Below are positions 40,847-51,454 of a stretch of 64,000 nt of DNA, one piece after another. Position 1 is the stretch's first letter. Every line of letters starts with the position of its first letter. The DNA is from Streptomyces griseoluteus (GTDB lineage: Bacteria; Actinomycetota; Actinomycetes; Streptomycetales; Streptomycetaceae), in contig NZ_SRRU01000006.1 in the NCBI RefSeq assembly GCF_004784465.1, positions 124,001 to 188,000 of the forward strand, given 5' to 3'. The position numbers were made by a program, and so were the translations under genes. Below the pieces are notes generated by a model. That model was not told the origin of the DNA. It did no database searches and saw only the letters and a program-made list of their open reading frames with translations.

Positions 40847-41842
40847 TCACAGCGCCCCGTCCCGCTTCCCGAAGGCCCGCAGAATCCGGTCCGCCGCCAG
40901 GGTCGCCGTCAACGACCCCTGTCTGACCTCCTGTTCGAGGTCCGGGGCGAGTCTCCTGACCTCGGGGTCGGCGTGCAGCCGGCCGAGCAGCTCGTCGCGC
41001 ACCATCGCCCAGGTCCAACGCACTTGCTGGTCACGTCTCTTGGCGGTCAAGCGGCCGGCGGAGTCCAGGAGGGTGCGGTGCTGCTCCAGCCGCTCCCACA
41101 CCGTGTCCAGACCGCTCGTCTCGCGGGCACTGCAGTGCAGCACGGGCGGGGTCCAGAACGCGTCCTTGCCGTGCATCAGCCGTAGTGCGCCCGCGAGTTC
41201 ACGGGCCGCGGCCCGCGCGTCCTTCTCGTGCGGGCCGTCCGCCTTGTTGACGGCGATCACGTCGGCCAGCTCCAGCACGCCCTTCTTGATGCCCTGGAGC
41301 TGGTCGCCGGTGCGGGCCAGGGTGAGAAGCAGGAAGGAGTCCACCATGTCGGCGACCGCGGTCTCCGACTGGCCGACCCCGACCGTCTCCACCAGGACCA
41401 CGTCGTACCCGGCCGCCTCCATCACCACCATGGACTCGCGGGTCGCCTTCGCCACCCCGCCCAGCGTGCCTGCGCTCGGGGAGGGGCGGACGAACGCGTG
41501 CGGGTCCACCGCGAGGCGCTCCATCCGGGTCTTGTCGCCCAGGATGGAGCCGCCGGTACGCGTCGAGGACGGGTCCACGGCGAGCACGGCCACCCGGTGA
41601 CCCTGCTCGGTCAGCATGGTGCCGAACGCGTCGATGAACGTGGACTTCCCGACGCCCGGCACCCCGCTCACCCCGATCCGCCGCGCCCGCCCGCTGTGCG
41701 GCAGCAGCTCGGTCAGCAACTCCTGCGCCAGCGCGCGGTGCTGGGGGCGGGTGGACTCGACCAGGGTGATCGCGCGGGCCACCAGGGCGCGCTTGCCGTC
41801 CAGCACGCCCTTCACATAGGTGTCGAGATCGATCGCGGCCAT
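40847..41842 (-). CDS. meaB: MeaB, GTPase chaperone of methylmalonyl-CoA mutase
   Basis: 331 residues, a G3E-type GTPase. Walker A GVPGVGKST at 60-68, the metal/Switch segment DPSSTRTGGSILGDKTRM, the base motif NKAD and the VGVGQSE switch are all present. It gates delivery of adenosylcobalamin to, and protects, methylmalonyl-CoA mutase. It starts 7 bases after the mutB stop, so it is the third gene of the operon mutA-mutB-meaB. The C-terminal helical dimerisation arm is present. Assignment is certain from both sequence and context. Confidence 0.96.
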   Translation of the reverse strand: MAAIDLDTYVKGVLDGKRALVARAITLVESTRPQHRALAQELLTELLPHSGRARRIGVSGVPGVGKSTFIDAFGTMLTEQGHRVAVLAVDPSSTRTGGSILGDKTRMERLAVDPHAFVRPSPSAGTLGGVAKATRESMVVMEAAGYDVVLVETVGVGQSETAVADMVDSFLLLTLARTGDQLQGIKKGVLELADVIAVNKADGPHEKDARAAARELAGALRLMHGKDAFWTPPVLHCSARETSGLDTVWERLEQHRTLLDSAGRLTAKRRDQQVRWTWAMVRDELLGRLHADPEVRRLAPDLEQEVRQGSLTATLAADRILRAFGKRDGAL

Positions 41843-41849
41843 GCCGGGC

Positions 41850-44023
<2,174 letters not shown>

Positions 44024-44024
<1 letters not shown>

Positions 44025-45829
44025 CAGGACGCTCCGATGCGGTCGAGAGTCGCGGACAGGACGGCGACCGCGTCGCAGCCCGCGAAGACGTAATGGTCGA
44101 CGCCCGTGTACTCGGCGGGGCGGCCTGCCAGGTGGATCTGCCGGGCGCCCGCCGCGCGCAGGGCCTCGGCGGCCTGTTCGGCCTCCTCGGTGTAGCGGGT
44201 GTCGCTGGAGCAGAGGACCGCCTCGGTGGCGCCGCTCTCCTCGAAGTTCCCGCCGGTGACCGGCTCGATGCCGCCCGCCTGGAAGAGGTTGGCGGCGAAG
44301 GAGGTGCGGGCGGTGTGCTCGGCGGCCGGGCCGAGCGTGGCGAGGAAGATCCGGGGGCGGGCGCCGGTCGCGGCCAGATGGGCGTCGGAGCGGGCGCGCA
44401 GCGCCTCGTACGCCTCGTCCCGGCGCACGCGCGGCAGACCGCCCGACGGGGGCTCGGGAGCGGGCTCGCGGTGCACCGGCTTCTCGTCCAGGAAGGGGAA
44501 CTCGCTGACCCCGGTGATGGGTTCGCGCCGCTTGGCGAGCTTGGCGGACCGCTCCGCCCAGGTGCGCGCGAGGTCGTCCCGGAGCCGGCCGGAGCGCAGC
44601 ACGGCCGCCTGGCCGCCGTCCTGCTCGATGGACCGGAAGAACTCCCAGGCAGCGTGCGCCAGTTCGTCGGTCAGCCGCTCCACGTACCAGGAACCGCCCG
44701 CCGGGTCGACGACCCGCGCCAGGTGCGACTCCTCGACCAGGATGGTAGAGGTGTTGCGGGCGATACGGCGGGCGAACGCGTCGGGCAGGCCCAGCGCGTG
44801 GTCGAACGGCAGCACCGTCACGGAGTCGGCGCCGCCCACCCCGGCGGCCAGGGTGGCGACCGTCGTGCGCAGCATGTTCACCCACGGGTCGCGCCGGGAC
44901 ATCATCACCGGCGAGGTCACCGCGTGCTGTACCTGCGCGCCCGCTCCCGGCGCCCCGCACACCTCGGCGACCCGCGCCCAGAGACGGCGCGCCGCGCGGA
45001 GCTTGGCGATGGTGAGGAACTGATCGGCGGTCGCCGCGTACCGGAACTCGAGCTGGGCGGCGGCCTGTTCGGCGCTCAGCCCGGCCTCGGTCAGCTCCCG
45101 GAGGTACGCCACGGCGGTGGCCAGGGAGGCGCCCAGTTCCTGCGCGGCCGAGCCGCCCGCCTCGTGGTACGGCAGCGCGTCCACCGTCAGCGTGCGCAGC
45201 CCCGGATACGCGGCGGCACGGGCCGCGAGCGCGGCGACGGGGGCGAAGTCCAGCGGGGTGCCGGTGCGGGCCTCGTACCCCAGCGGGTCGGCGCCGAGGC
45301 TGCCGCGTACGTCCTCGGCGGCGACGCCCCGCTCCTCGTACAGCTTCAGCAGCGCGTCCGCGGCCGCCTCCGTGTCGGCGCCCGCGTCCAGGGCCACGGG
45401 GGCGAGGTCCAGGTAGACGCCGTCGAGGGCCCGGCCGAGGTCCGCCACGGGGATGCCGCCCTCGCCGAGCACCAGCCAGAGGGAGGTGACGCCGTTCTCC
45501 AGGTCGGCCAGCACCGAGCCGTCGGTGAGCGCCGCGTGCCGCTGCCGTACGTCCCAGCCTCCGGGGGTGTTGCCCACCGGGCGGCCGCCGCGGGTGAACG
45601 GCGCGAAGCCGGGCAGGCCGGGGTCGGGCGCGGCGTCGCGCGGGGTGTACAGCGGCCGGGTGCGCAGCCCGTCCTCCAGCGTCGTGGACAGGGCGTCCTC
45701 GACTGCCGCGCCGGAGACTTCCTTGCCGGACTTGCGCAGGACACCCTCGACCAGGCGTTGCCACTGCTCATGCGTCGCGTCAGGGAACTCGGCGGCCAGT
45801 GAGAGCCCGTCGTCAGGCAGGACCGTCAT
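44024..45829 (-). CDS. mutA: Methylmalonyl-CoA mutase small subunit
   Basis: 601 residues, the non-catalytic partner. It shares the mutase barrel (SLWLVLGEGGIPVADLGRAL, EAGGSAAQELGASLA, RRDPWVNMLRTTVAT, VVDPAGGSWYVERLTDEL) and a C-terminal flavodoxin-like domain (RPRIFLATLGPAAEH, YVFAGCDAVAVL), but lacks the cobalamin motif DxHxxG, as usual. The stop overlaps the mutB start by one base. A TAACAT box six bases before the ATG and absence of a ribosome site suggest a leaderless operon mRNA. The assignment is secure. Confidence 0.96.
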
Positions 45830-45835
45830 GCTCGG

Positions 45836-45841
45836 ATGTTA
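45836..45841 (-). promoter_or_regulatory. -10 hexamer for the mutA operon, leaderless
   Basis: On the reverse strand TAACAT stands six bases before the ATG of mutA and no ribosome site is present, so transcription may begin at the start codon. No strong -35. Confidence 0.35.
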
Positions 45842-45993
45842 GGACAGGGTGCTCAGGTGACAGCAGAATGATGGCCTGTGACGTTCCCCTCGTTGCGGTT
45901 GTGATCCGAGCCTCCCGAGGGGCCTGCCGGCGCCGTGTGCACGGCAGATGGGCCGGACGCCGGATCAGGGCTGTGTCGCACAGTGTGTCGTTG

Positions 45994-46023
45994 TTGGGCT
46001 GAACGGGTGACTTGGCGTAAGAA
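45994..46023 (+). promoter_or_regulatory. Promoter of the SepF-like gene
   Basis: TTGGGC (45994-45999), an 18-base spacer and TAAGAA (46018-46023) fit a vegetative promoter; leader of about 40 bases with AGGGGGAG before GTG 46069. Confidence 0.45.
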
Positions 46024-46068
46024 TTGGCTGGTGCAGGCATCGAAAGCGAGTCAGGTCAGGGGGAGCCG

Positions 46069-46452
46069 GTGAGCCGTTACGACGTCACCGATGAACAGTG
46101 GGAAGGGCTCGCCCAGGTCGTGCCGCTGCGGGGCCGGGACGCATGGCCGTCCGCGGTCAGCCACCGGACGCTTCCCGACGCGGACACCGAGACCCGCCGC
46201 CGGTTCGTCGTCCTGCGGGTCAACATCTTCGCGGACGCCCGCGACGTCGCCGAGACCCTGATGGCGGGGGTGCCGGTGCTGCTGGACCTGTCCGGCGCGG
46301 AGGGCGATGTCGCCAAGCGGGTGCTGGACTTCAGCACCGGCGTGGTGTTCGGGCTGGCCAGCGGGATGCACCGGGTGGACCGCAACGTCTTCCTGCTGAC
46401 GCCGCCGGGGACCGAGGTCAGCGGGCTGATGGGCATGGAGGCGTCGGGCTGA
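46069..46452 (+). CDS. sepF: SepF-like cell-division protein
   Basis: 127 residues from GTG 46069, chosen over an upstream GTG because of AGGGGGAG. The core is the SepF domain: RRRFVVLRVNIFADARDVAETLMAGVPVLL-type strand-helix pattern, SGAEGDVAKRVLDFSTGVVF and the final NVFLLTPP strand. The N-terminal membrane-anchoring amphipathic helix of main SepF is missing. SepF links FtsZ to the membrane in actinobacteria and Firmicutes. Streptomycetes have extra SepF-like proteins (SflA, SflB) at sporulation septa; this one, near the mutase genes, probably corresponds to one of these. Confidence 0.88.
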   Translation: MSRYDVTDEQWEGLAQVVPLRGRDAWPSAVSHRTLPDADTETRRRFVVLRVNIFADARDVAETLMAGVPVLLDLSGAEGDVAKRVLDFSTGVVFGLASGMHRVDRNVFLLTPPGTEVSGLMGMEASG

Positions 46453-46588
46453 GGGCCGCGTTCCGGGCGGTGCCGCTCGTAGGTTCTTAGGACGGTTCGG
46501 CCGAGCGGGTGGCGCGCCGGGGGCCGGTGCGGTCGCCCGATCGTAGGAAGGTCCGCGGAGAAAACGGTTCGCCCGGCGAGGGCGGTCC

Positions 46589-46594
46589 TACGGT
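46589..46594 (+). promoter_or_regulatory. -10 hexamer for a leaderless ATPase mRNA
   Basis: TACGGT ends six bases before ATG 46601, which lacks a ribosome site; transcription would start at the ATG. The -35 is poor. Confidence 0.35.
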
Positions 46595-46600
46595 CCGCAC

Positions 46601-47767
46601 ATGTCGGTCACCTCCCTCCCCACACCCCCTCCGGCCCCCTTCCCCGACGGGTACGACGTGCGCGCCCGGGTCACCGAGCTGCGGCTGTCCGCGTTCGCCG
46701 GGCACCGCCGGGCGGCGTTCCCGCTGGGCGCCGTCACCCTGTTCGCCGGGCCCAGCGGCTCCGGCAAGTCCACCGCGCTGGCCGCTTACGAGGCGCTCGC
46801 GCGGCTGGGCGGCGGGGCCGCGCTGGCGGAGGTGTTCCCCGATCCGTCGGCCTGGGTGCCGGACCGGGCCCGGCCGGACGCCGAGGGGCGGCGCGGGTTC
46901 CGGATCGGCTGCACGGCCGACGGAGCCGGGGGCCCGGTCCAGCTCGATGTGGCCGTGCAGGCCGAGCCCCGGCTGCGCGTCGTGGGCGAGCGGCTCAGTG
47001 CGGGCGGGGTGGTCCTGCTGGAGACCGCGCTGCGCGATCCTGGACGCCGTACGGTGCAGGCCGCCTGGCACACCGCGGGCGCCGCACCGGTGACCCGCGC
47101 GCCGCTCCCGGACGACGTGCTGGGCACGACGCTGCTGCCGCTGCGGGTGGCCGGGAAGACGGACGGACAGCGCCGGGTGCTGGCCGCCGCCGAGCAGATG
47201 GTCGTCGCGCTGCGCTCGGTCTTCCCCTGCGACCCCGCGCCGGCCCGCATGCGCGTCCCGGTGCCGGCCGGCTCGGGCCGGCTGCTGCCGGGCTGCGACA
47301 ACCTGGCCGACGTGCTGAGCCGTACCCGTACCGAATGCGGGCGCAGACACGCCCAGTTGGTCGAGGTGGTGCGCGCCGGGTGCGCGGGCCCGGTGACCGA
47401 CCTGGCCGCCGAGCGGCTGCGGAACGGCACGGTGCGGGCGCTGCTCGACCGGGGCGACGGCCACCGCACCGAGCTGTCCCGGCTGGGCGACGGCGAGCTG
47501 CGGTACGTCGCGCTGGCCCTGGTCCTGCTGACCGGGCCGGGGGTGCTGGAGGTGGACGCGCCGGGGGAGGTGCCGGACGCACTGCGCACCCTCACGGTGC
47601 TGGCCGACGGCTTCGACCGCTGCCTCGACCCCGGCCAGCGGACCCAACTCCTCGCCACGGCGTCCCGGATGGGTGAGCGGGGACACATCCGCTGCGTGGG
47701 CGCGATCAGCGATCCGGGCTGGGCCGCGGGGACACCGGGCGTCACGGTGGTACACCTGAGGCCGTGA
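46601..47767 (+). CDS. AAA/ABC-type ATPase (RecF/OLD-like)
   Basis: 388 residues. The N-terminal RVTELRLSAFAGHRRAAFPLG is the beta-strand lead-in of RecF/SMC-like ATPases, followed by Walker A GPSGSGKST at about 49-57. Near the C-terminus LGDGELRYVALALVLL is signature-like (the LSxGxxR position), and VLEVDAPGEVPDAL stands where Walker B would lie, but the usual DEP is degenerate. The middle is variable. No nuclease domain is attached. Its stop overlaps the start of a MazG-like hydrolase gene, so the two likely act together; the pair might be a nucleotide-sensing or defence module (inference). Confidence 0.8.
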   Translation: MSVTSLPTPPPAPFPDGYDVRARVTELRLSAFAGHRRAAFPLGAVTLFAGPSGSGKSTALAAYEALARLGGGAALAEVFPDPSAWVPDRARPDAEGRRGFRIGCTADGAGGPVQLDVAVQAEPRLRVVGERLSAGGVVLLETALRDPGRRTVQAAWHTAGAAPVTRAPLPDDVLGTTLLPLRVAGKTDGQRRVLAAAEQMVVALRSVFPCDPAPARMRVPVPAGSGRLLPGCDNLADVLSRTRTECGRRHAQLVEVVRAGCAGPVTDLAAERLRNGTVRALLDRGDGHRTELSRLGDGELRYVALALVLLTGPGVLEVDAPGEVPDALRTLTVLADGFDRCLDPGQRTQLLATASRMGERGHIRCVGAISDPGWAAGTPGVTVVHLRP

Positions 47768-48114
47768 CCGAGCACCCCGATCTGGCCGGACTCCAGCGCA
47801 GGCTCACCGAGTTCGCCGCAGCCCGCAACTGGCAGCCCTACCACACCCCCAAGAACCTGGCCTCCGCCCTCAGTGTGGAGGCGGCCGAACTGGTCGAGAT
47901 CTTCCAGTGGCTGACCCCTGACGAGTCCGCCGCCGTCATGTCCGACCCGTCCACCGCGCACCGGGTCACGGACGAGGTCGCGGACGTCCTCGCGTACCTC
48001 CTCCAGTTCTGCGAGGCCCTGGGCATCGACCCCTTGGCCGCCCTCGCGGCGAAGATCGAGCGGAACGAGGGGCGGTTCCCGGTGCCGGGAAGTGGGAAGC
48101 ACCCTGAAGCATGA
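47764..48114 (+). CDS. MazG-like nucleotide pyrophosphohydrolase
   Basis: 116 residues, GTG overlapping the ATPase stop (GTGA). All-alpha NTP pyrophosphatase of the MazG/RS21-C6 type: the metal-binding EXXE in SVEAAELVEIFQW and the EXXD in DEVADVLAYLL are both present, with LTPDESAAVM between. Such enzymes hydrolyse non-canonical or deoxy-NTPs (for example dCTP analogues) to monophosphates. Length is typical of single-domain forms. Coupled to an ATPase, it may serve nucleotide-pool cleaning. Confidence 0.9.
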   Translation: MTEHPDLAGLQRRLTEFAAARNWQPYHTPKNLASALSVEAAELVEIFQWLTPDESAAVMSDPSTAHRVTDEVADVLAYLLQFCEALGIDPLAALAAKIERNEGRFPVPGSGKHPEA

Positions 48115-48189
48115 GGCCGAGGCCCTGGGCCGGGAGGATGCCCTTCCGGCACCGGTGCCCGGCAGGGGACTCGTCATCGGGGGGTAGAC

Positions 48190-48630
48190 GTGGAGCAGTT
48201 TGCGCTGGCGGCGGCCGCACTCATGGTCAAGGCCATCGTTGAGGGACTGGTCGAGGGGGCCGGCCGGGAACTCGTCGACCTGTTCCGTAACCGGGGCAGC
48301 CGCAACGGCCCCGTACTGGCGGCCGCTCTCGACCAGTTGGTCCACGACCCCCGGTCCGTGGACCAGAGCGTGCTGGCCGCCCTGATCGACCGGGAGGCCC
48401 AGAGCGACGCGGCCCTCGCGGCAGTGGTGCGCGACCTGGTCGCCGACTCGCAGAAGGAGACGGCCCGGCCGGGCACCGTACGGGAGACGGGCACGGCCAG
48501 GGCGCAGCAGCGCGGCATGTTCTCCTTCCGCACGGTCTTCGGCTCCAACCGGAACTCGACCAGCGCCACGGCGGGCGACGCGGCCGGGGACGAGGGCGAG
48601 GGGCGGCGATTTCACCGGCGCCGCGACTGA
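48190..48630 (+). CDS. N-terminal part of a split NACHT protein
   Basis: 146 residues, GTG with GGGGGG upstream. A helical N-terminal domain (MEQFALAAAALMVKAIVEGL, then DLFRNRGSRNGPVLAAALDQ) precedes a Gly/Asn/Thr-rich tail with RTVFGSNRNSTSATAGDAA. This layout is the effector-associated N-terminus of streptomycete NACHT ATPases, where an XSGN/TG repeat follows. The frame stops at 48628-48630. One base less in the G4 run at 48600-48603 would continue it as GGDFTGAATEAGR ... TGTVSQRTVFGSN and join it to the NACHT gene. It is therefore probably the 5' part of one gene, or a +1 frameshifting product. Confidence 0.7.
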   Translation: MEQFALAAAALMVKAIVEGLVEGAGRELVDLFRNRGSRNGPVLAAALDQLVHDPRSVDQSVLAALIDREAQSDAALAAVVRDLVADSQKETARPGTVRETGTARAQQRGMFSFRTVFGSNRNSTSATAGDAAGDEGEGRRFHRRRD

Positions 48631-48685
48631 GGCGGGCCGGCCGAGGGCAGAAGCGTCGCTGACGGGCACAGTCAGTCAGCGGACG

Positions 48686-50701
48686 GTGTTCGGCTCGAAC
48701 ATCGTCCGTGTCACCGGGGTGAACATGGCGCTGTATCAGGACCGGGGAGTCGAGCGGGCGGACCTCGCCAGGCCACGCGTACGCCGATACACCCGGCGCG
48801 TGTGGGTCGACGGAGGACTGCACCACCGTCTCGACGGGACGGTCAGCCTGGCCACCCCGCTGCGCGAGCGCCCACACGCCGTGGACCGGGGCTGGCTCTC
48901 GGACGGAGACCGGCGCGGTGCCGGACCCGAGGAGACCGGGCGTCCACCGCGCGGCATAGCGGAGTGGGCCGAGATGTCCGGCGGCAGGCTCCTGATCCTC
49001 GGTGAGCCGGGAGCCGGCAAGAGCACGCAACTCCTGCACCTGGCGGAGGCCCTGCTGGACAGCGAGGACCCCGAGGACACGGCGCGCTGCCCCGTCGTCC
49101 TGCTGCTGTCCACCTGGCAGCCGCGCACGGGCTCCTTCGACCAGTGGCTCGTCGCCGAACTCCGCGAGCACTACCAGGTCTCCGCCGCGCTCACCGAGCG
49201 CTGGCTGCACGACGGCACGCTCACCCTGCTCCTCGACGGGCTGGACGAGGTGCCCGAGGAGGGGCGCTCCCAATGCCTCGAAACCCTCAACACCTTCCTC
49301 CGGGACCCTGCCTACGCCGACGTCCGGATCGCCCTGACCTGCCGCTCGACCGAGTACGACCGGCTGCCGACCCGGCTCGCCCTCGACGGCGCGGTCTCCT
49401 TGGCTCCCGTCGAGGTGGCGGAGGCGCAGCGGGCCTTCCGGGCGGCCGGTGAGGCGCTGGCCCCGCTGCTGCGGCTGACCGAGCGCAACGCCGAGGTGGC
49501 GGCCGTCTTCCGGACCCCGCTGATGGTGGTGCTGGCGGTTCTCGCCTACCGCGATGGCACCACGTCGTTGCCGCTGCCCGACGGCGACGCCGCGCAGGTG
49601 CGTCAGGAGATCCTGCGGCTCTACGTCGTGAGCATGCTCTACCGGCACCGCGTCCTCGCCCGCGCGGAACCGGGCTCTCCCGCGATCGGCCAGCGGGGGT
49701 TCTCGCCCTCCGAGACCTACCGTTATCTGGCCTACCTGGCCCGGCTGATGACGCGGCGCGGGAGCCGTCTGCGCACGCTGCTCTACGTGGACGAGCTGAC
49801 CCCCGAGTGGCTTCCCCGCAAGGGCGAGGAGCGCTATCTGCCGCAGGGCAGGCCCACCGGATGGTTCGGCCGGTTCACCGGGCGCGTGGGCCTGGACCAC
49901 GCCAGCACCGGGTCGATGGGCGGCGTCCTCGCCACCTGCTTCTTCGCCGTCTTCGTGGCGCCCCTGTCCGTCTATGCCTGGGGGCCGCTGCCGGGGCTGC
50001 TGAGCGCGGTCCCGCTGAGCCTGGCGGTCGGCCTGCTGGTGTTCACGCTGTTCGGCGTGACTCGGATGAAGCCCTTCGGCCGGGAGGTCACGTTCTTCCT
50101 CGACGACGAGGGGAATGTTCCGCGAGCGGCCACCCGGTGGACCTGGGTGGCCGCCCGTGCCGGCCGCTGGGTCGTCCCGGCGGCCACGGGAGCGGCGACC
50201 TGCGGGGCCGTGATCGGAGTGAGCACGACGGCCGTCGCCGGGCTCGTGGTCGCGCTCACCATCCTCGTGGGCGGGCTGCTGGGTCTCGGACTCGTCCCCG
50301 ACTACCGCCGTGAACCGGACTATCCGGGTGAGGCGCTCTCTGTCTCCGGCCGCGTGCTGCGGACGCTGCTGCTGGCCGCCGTGGCGCTCGGCGGAGCGGA
50401 GAGTGCCGCCTACGCGCTCGTGGGCTGGCCCTGGCAGGCGTGTCTGGCCGCGGTGCCGATGTCCACCTGCCTCTTCATGATCACGGGCCCCGGCCGGGCC
50501 TGGCTGCGGACCCGAGCCCTCGCCTTCGGCGGCAGCAGGTCGGGGCTTTTGCCGAGCCGGCTCGGCCCCTTCCTGGAACACGCCACGGAGCGCGCCTTGT
50601 TGCGCCGGGCGGGCGGTGGATACGCCTACGCGCACGACGCGTTGCAGGAGTTCTTCGAGCGTGCCGACCCGCGCACGGTGCCCGAGGAGCCCTCCCGCTG
50701 A
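48686..50701 (+). CDS. NACHT-domain ATPase with C-terminal membrane helices
   Basis: 671 residues if read from GTG 48686; ATG 48725 is an alternative and neither has a good ribosome site. NACHT domain: Walker A GEPGAGKST at 106-114, Walker B LLLDGLDEVPEE near 182-190, ALTCRSTEYDRL sensor. A helical winged region follows, then about five to six membrane helices from about residue 411 to 610 and a cytoplasmic tail ending YAYAHDALQEFFE. NACHT proteins are STAND ATPases of bacterial immunity and signalling. The upstream frame encodes a typical N-terminal domain separated by a one-base shift. Confidence 0.88.
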   Translation: MFGSNIVRVTGVNMALYQDRGVERADLARPRVRRYTRRVWVDGGLHHRLDGTVSLATPLRERPHAVDRGWLSDGDRRGAGPEETGRPPRGIAEWAEMSGGRLLILGEPGAGKSTQLLHLAEALLDSEDPEDTARCPVVLLLSTWQPRTGSFDQWLVAELREHYQVSAALTERWLHDGTLTLLLDGLDEVPEEGRSQCLETLNTFLRDPAYADVRIALTCRSTEYDRLPTRLALDGAVSLAPVEVAEAQRAFRAAGEALAPLLRLTERNAEVAAVFRTPLMVVLAVLAYRDGTTSLPLPDGDAAQVRQEILRLYVVSMLYRHRVLARAEPGSPAIGQRGFSPSETYRYLAYLARLMTRRGSRLRTLLYVDELTPEWLPRKGEERYLPQGRPTGWFGRFTGRVGLDHASTGSMGGVLATCFFAVFVAPLSVYAWGPLPGLLSAVPLSLAVGLLVFTLFGVTRMKPFGREVTFFLDDEGNVPRAATRWTWVAARAGRWVVPAATGAATCGAVIGVSTTAVAGLVVALTILVGGLLGLGLVPDYRREPDYPGEALSVSGRVLRTLLLAAVALGGAESAAYALVGWPWQACLAAVPMSTCLFMITGPGRAWLRTRALAFGGSRSGLLPSRLGPFLEHATERALLRRAGGGYAYAHDALQEFFERADPRTVPEEPSR

Positions 50702-50875
50702 TCGGCCGTCGGAAGAGAACGCTCCGCTATCACTCTATGGAGTCAATTTCCCTGCCGATTCCGAATTGTTGTCCACAGATTTCCGTCTTCCTCTGGCTTT
50801 TCGCACCAAGTGGCGTCACTCTGGGTAGTGAAGACATGTGTGCGGTCGAACGGACGGACGGGGACGGGGCGGCGG

Positions 50876-51346
50876 ATGGACGCGTTACGGCTCATCGAGG
50901 TCAGCAGAGAGGCGTTGGTGGCGGGTGCCGACGCGGCGGGGACTCTGAGGGAGGTGTGGCAGGCGCAGGCACTGTCACAGGCGATCGGCAGCAGGCTGGC
51001 GGTGTCCGGGCCGCCGGAGCTGCGGGGGGAGGCGCTGGGGCTGATGGAGCTGGCGGGGCGGGGGTGCGGGGTGCTGGACCCGCCCGAGCTGGACTCCGGC
51101 GACCTGCTCGCCGCCCGGCTCACCGAGCTGGCCGACGCCCGCCGGACCCTGCTGGGGCTGTGCGGGCTGCTCGGTGAGGTCGGCATGACCCTGGTCGCCA
51201 TAGCCAGCGGGGCCTCCGACGAGGCGGTGTACTGGCAGTGCATGGAGGCCATCGACGCGGCGGACGAGTCCCGCGACCGGGTGCTGGAGATGCTCCGCAA
51301 GCTGGCGGCAAGGGAGGAACTGCTGCCGGAGGGGGAGCGGGGATGA
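50876..51346 (+). CDS. DUF6099-like helical protein
   Basis: 156 residues from ATG 50876; a longer form from 50810 is less likely. It is all helical, with EVWQAQALSQAIGSRLAVSG, ADARRTLLGLCGLLGEVGMTL and a conserved YWQCMEAIDAADESRDRV helix near the C-terminus. It resembles the streptomycete DUF6099 family (from memory). There is no signal peptide. It stands after a lower-GC intergenic stretch containing a DnaA-box-like TTGTCCACA and before an F420-type oxidoreductase. Function unknown. Confidence 0.7.
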   Translation: MDALRLIEVSREALVAGADAAGTLREVWQAQALSQAIGSRLAVSGPPELRGEALGLMELAGRGCGVLDPPELDSGDLLAARLTELADARRTLLGLCGLLGEVGMTLVAIASGASDEAVYWQCMEAIDAADESRDRVLEMLRKLAAREELLPEGERG

Positions 51347-51454
51347 GCGGTCCGGGGCCGGGGCGGGGCACACGCGGTGGTGCCGGGGCCTTTGGCCAGG
51401 TCCGTCGTGGGGCCGATGCGGCTCGGCGGGCCGATGGCGGGCAGGATGGAGGTC

